NCBI GenBank assembly: GCA_002373325.1
Contig: DFKI01000039.1
Location: 1 to 17,588, forward strand
Reading direction: 5' to 3'
DNA length: 17,588 nt
Source of the DNA: Treponema sp. UBA3649
GTDB taxonomy: Bacteria > Spirochaetota > Spirochaetia > Treponematales > Treponemataceae
The notes under the pieces are model-generated. The model searched no databases and was not told the DNA's origin. It worked only from the letters and a program-made list of their open reading frames with translations. This document shows positions 16,412 to 17,588 of the stretch, in pieces (within the stretch, counting starts at the first letter, position 1; each line of letters starts with the position of its first letter). Both the position numbers and the translations under genes were made by a program.

Positions 16412-17044
16412 TTATAGGTGAGACTGGCAGCGGGATTTTCCACTTGCGGCATCTGCAAGAGACGGATTCTGCTTCAATGCCTTGTCGTATGCGTCGATTG
16501 CATTTCTGTAATCCTTTGCCATTTCCCTTGCATATCCAAGTCTGAGCCACCAGTTTGTCATGTTCGGTTCAAGTCGCACGGCCATGGAAAGAGCAATGTC
16601 CGCATGTTCGTATTTCGCCTGCCTGATATAAATTTCACCGGTGAGGAAATAAACACGTCCAAGTCTTGTCGCGGAACTTTCCCGTGTCCTGGCCACATAA
16701 AGCTGGAAAAGCTCAAGAGCCTCCGCATTTTTGTCAAGATAATATTTTGCTTCACCAAGAATCTCAATCAGTCTGACATCATCAGGCCAAATCCTTCTTG
16801 CGACAGTTGCCCTCTGCTCGCCTTCCGCATACTGCTTGTTGTCAACCAATGCCCAGCAAAGAACCACATAAGAGTTGATTCCGCGGGGGTTTGCCTTGAG
16901 CTCATCCTCACAGATTTCAATGGCCCTCTTGTAATTGTGGTTCAGCCATTCCTTACGGGCATCCGGTTTTCCCTGCGCAAAAAGAGACGCAAAAGAAAGA
17001 GAGCATAAAAAAATCAACGCGATTATTTTTTTCATGGATTTCAT
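16412..17044 (-). CDS. Exported TPR protein
   Basis: This 210-residue protein has a signal peptide (MKSMKKIIALIFLCSLSFA, cleavage near SLFA-Q, residue 23) and then about five tetratricopeptide repeats, for instance the first at about 30-63 (YKRAIEICEDELKANPRG) and the last at about 170-203 (YAREMAKDYRNAIDAYDKAL, ending NPS). It is probably a periplasmic scaffold. AGGAAGG overlaps the bactofilin stop and sits eight bases before the ATG at 17044, which favours this start over a second ATG three codons on. It is the middle gene of a three-gene unit, 12 bases after bactofilin and two before mtaB. The pairing with bactofilin suggests an envelope or cell-shape role, which is inference. Confidence 0.88.
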   Translation of the reverse strand: MKSMKKIIALIFLCSLSFASLFAQGKPDARKEWLNHNYKRAIEICEDELKANPRGINSYVVLCWALVDNKQYAEGEQRATVARRIWPDDVRLIEILGEAKYYLDKNAEALELFQLYVARTRESSATRLGRVYFLTGEIYIRQAKYEHADIALSMAVRLEPNMTNWWLRLGYAREMAKDYRNAIDAYDKALKQNPSLADAASGKSRCQSHL

Positions 17045-17056
17045 AAAACAACCTTC

Positions 17057-17431
17057 CTAGAATGATTCGGGAACATTTGTCATGGAACATTTGCCGGAAA
17101 AAGTAGAACCGGGCTCCAGGACAACCTGAGCAGACTTGATGTCGCCGATGACTGTTCCGGAAGCCGCTACGTAAACAAGTTTATATCCGTTGACATTTCC
17201 CTTGACCTTGCCCCTCACAAGAACACGGTCGGCAACGATGTCCGCATTGATTTCGGCATCCAAATCAACAAGCAGGTCACTCGTCGCCTCAATATTTCCG
17301 TTCATTTTTCCCTTAATCATAAACGGCTTGGTAAATTTGATTTTGCCGGAGAAAGTGATGTCGCTTGCCATTACGGTGTCAAAATCGTCCTCTTCCGTCT
17401 CGAAGGGCATGGAATCTTTTAACTCAAACAT
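17057..17431 (-). CDS. Bactofilin (polymer-forming cytoskeletal protein)
   Basis: This 124-residue protein belongs to the bactofilin family (PF04519). Acidic residues 1-20 form a flexible tail, then about 20-115 form a beta-helix with repeated hydrophobic rungs, for example ITFSGKIKFTKPFMIKGKMN, GNIEATSDLLVDLDAEINAD and VRGKVKGNVNG. The GxV/I-G-x-V pattern is typical, and there is no membrane segment, so it would polymerise in the cytoplasm or at the membrane. Bactofilins help set cell shape and organise the wall in several bacteria, including spirochaetes such as Leptospira. The ATG at 17431 is six bases after a -10 box, so translation seems to start on a leaderless mRNA. It leads the operon with the TPR gene and mtaB. 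Confidence 0.92.
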   Translation of the reverse strand: MFELKDSMPFETEEDDFDTVMASDITFSGKIKFTKPFMIKGKMNGNIEATSDLLVDLDAEINADIVADRVLVRGKVKGNVNGYKLVYVAASGTVIGDIKSAQVVLEPGSTFSGKCSMTNVPESF

Positions 17432-17437
17432 AGCACT

Positions 17438-17466
17438 ATTTTAATTATTATTTGAAAATAGGTCAA
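17438..17466 (-). promoter_or_regulatory. Bactofilin operon promoter, leaderless start
   Basis: On the minus strand TTGACC (17466-17461, 5 of 6 to consensus), an exact 17-nt spacer and TAAAAT (17443-17438) form a near-consensus promoter. The -10 ends six bases before the ATG at 17431, so transcription should begin at the start codon or within a base or two. Confidence 0.8.
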
Positions 17467-17501
17467 GAGGTAAACATTGGAAATGACATATAAAAATCGG
17501 C

Positions 17502-17525
17502 ATGACACTCATCGCTATCTGTCAT
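17502..17525. promoter_or_regulatory. Inverted repeat upstream of bactofilin promoter
   Basis: ATGACA (17502-17507) and TGTCAT (17520-17525) form a perfect 6-bp inverted repeat with a 12-nt gap. A third ATGACA lies at 17483-17488. It sits about 35-60 bases upstream of the -35 box, which could suit an activator site or an operator, but six-base arms are short. Confidence 0.25.
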
Positions 17526-17562
17526 AGGGAGAAAAAATCTTCATGTTGAATGATTTGATTAG

Positions 17563-17588
17563 TGCGAGAGGAGGGACTTGAACCCTCA
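17563..17588 (-). tRNA. 3' end of a tRNA, probably tRNA-Leu (partial)
   Basis: On the minus strand the edge reads GAGGG-TTCAAGT-CCCTC, a perfect five-pair T arm with its seven-base loop, followed by the acceptor strand CTCTCGC and discriminator A (17563). The predicted GCGAGAG acceptor and A73 suit tRNA-Leu; the E. coli leucine tRNA also ends in CTCGCA plus CCA. CCA is not encoded here, since CTAAT follows. The anticodon is outside the window, so the amino acid is not proven. Confidence 0.7.

Noticed and set aside
16410..16550. Start of mtaB at the in-frame ATG at 16550
   Set aside because: It would add 47 residues unlike the family, encoded inside the TPR gene, before the normal FETLGC start.

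Overview
The window looks like a Treponema-type spirochaete chromosome. The strongest marker is a 548-residue protein of the P83/100 antigen family (known from Borrelia and Treponema). It matches the family through the FENYAGPH-like N-terminus, the NLRRILIGYL and YNAVYR blocks, the GNTQIVVPL block, an Ala/Gln-rich coiled coil and a C-terminal beta domain. A bactofilin, exported repeat proteins and an AAA-ATPase/PD-(D/E)XK gene fit this assignment. The species cannot be named from the sequence.

Layout from left to right. (1) 1-2271 is an accessory-looking stretch: a frameshifted gene remnant at the left edge, a doublet of REP-like palindromes, an intact AAA-ATPase/PD-(D/E)XK gene on the minus strand, and a second degenerate remnant on the same strand. 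(2) 2272-5243 (+) holds a TrmA/RlmD-family RNA m5U methyltransferase, coupled by a 4-nt overlap to an exported beta-propeller plus helical-repeat protein. (3) 5387-7033 (+) is the P83/100-family gene with its own promoter and Shine-Dalgarno site. (4) 7034-7381 is a repeat-rich intergenic region: one REP-like hairpin, a decaying 23-bp tandem repeat, a second REP-like hairpin of the other subtype, then a promoter and a short leader ORF. (5) 7382-14958 (+) is a two-gene unit: a 978-residue exported helical/TPR-like protein, overlapped by 4 nt (TTGA) with a 1547-residue membrane SpoIIE/PP2C phosphatase carrying a sialidase-like propeller outside the cell membrane. (6) 17431-14979 (-) is a compact convergent operon: bactofilin, an exported TPR protein, and the tRNA methylthiotransferase MtaB. 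(7) The right edge has the 3' end of a minus-strand tRNA, probably tRNA-Leu.

Functionally the core is envelope biology. Four gene products have export signals, one is a cytoskeletal bactofilin, and one is a transmembrane phosphatase with two extracytoplasmic modules. The most unusual items are the multi-domain SpoIIE protein with its exported TPR-like partner, the repeated TATAAT-N6/7-ATG geometry that predicts leaderless mRNAs for three genes, and the two composite palindrome loci. I found no CRISPR array, intact transposon or complete prophage.
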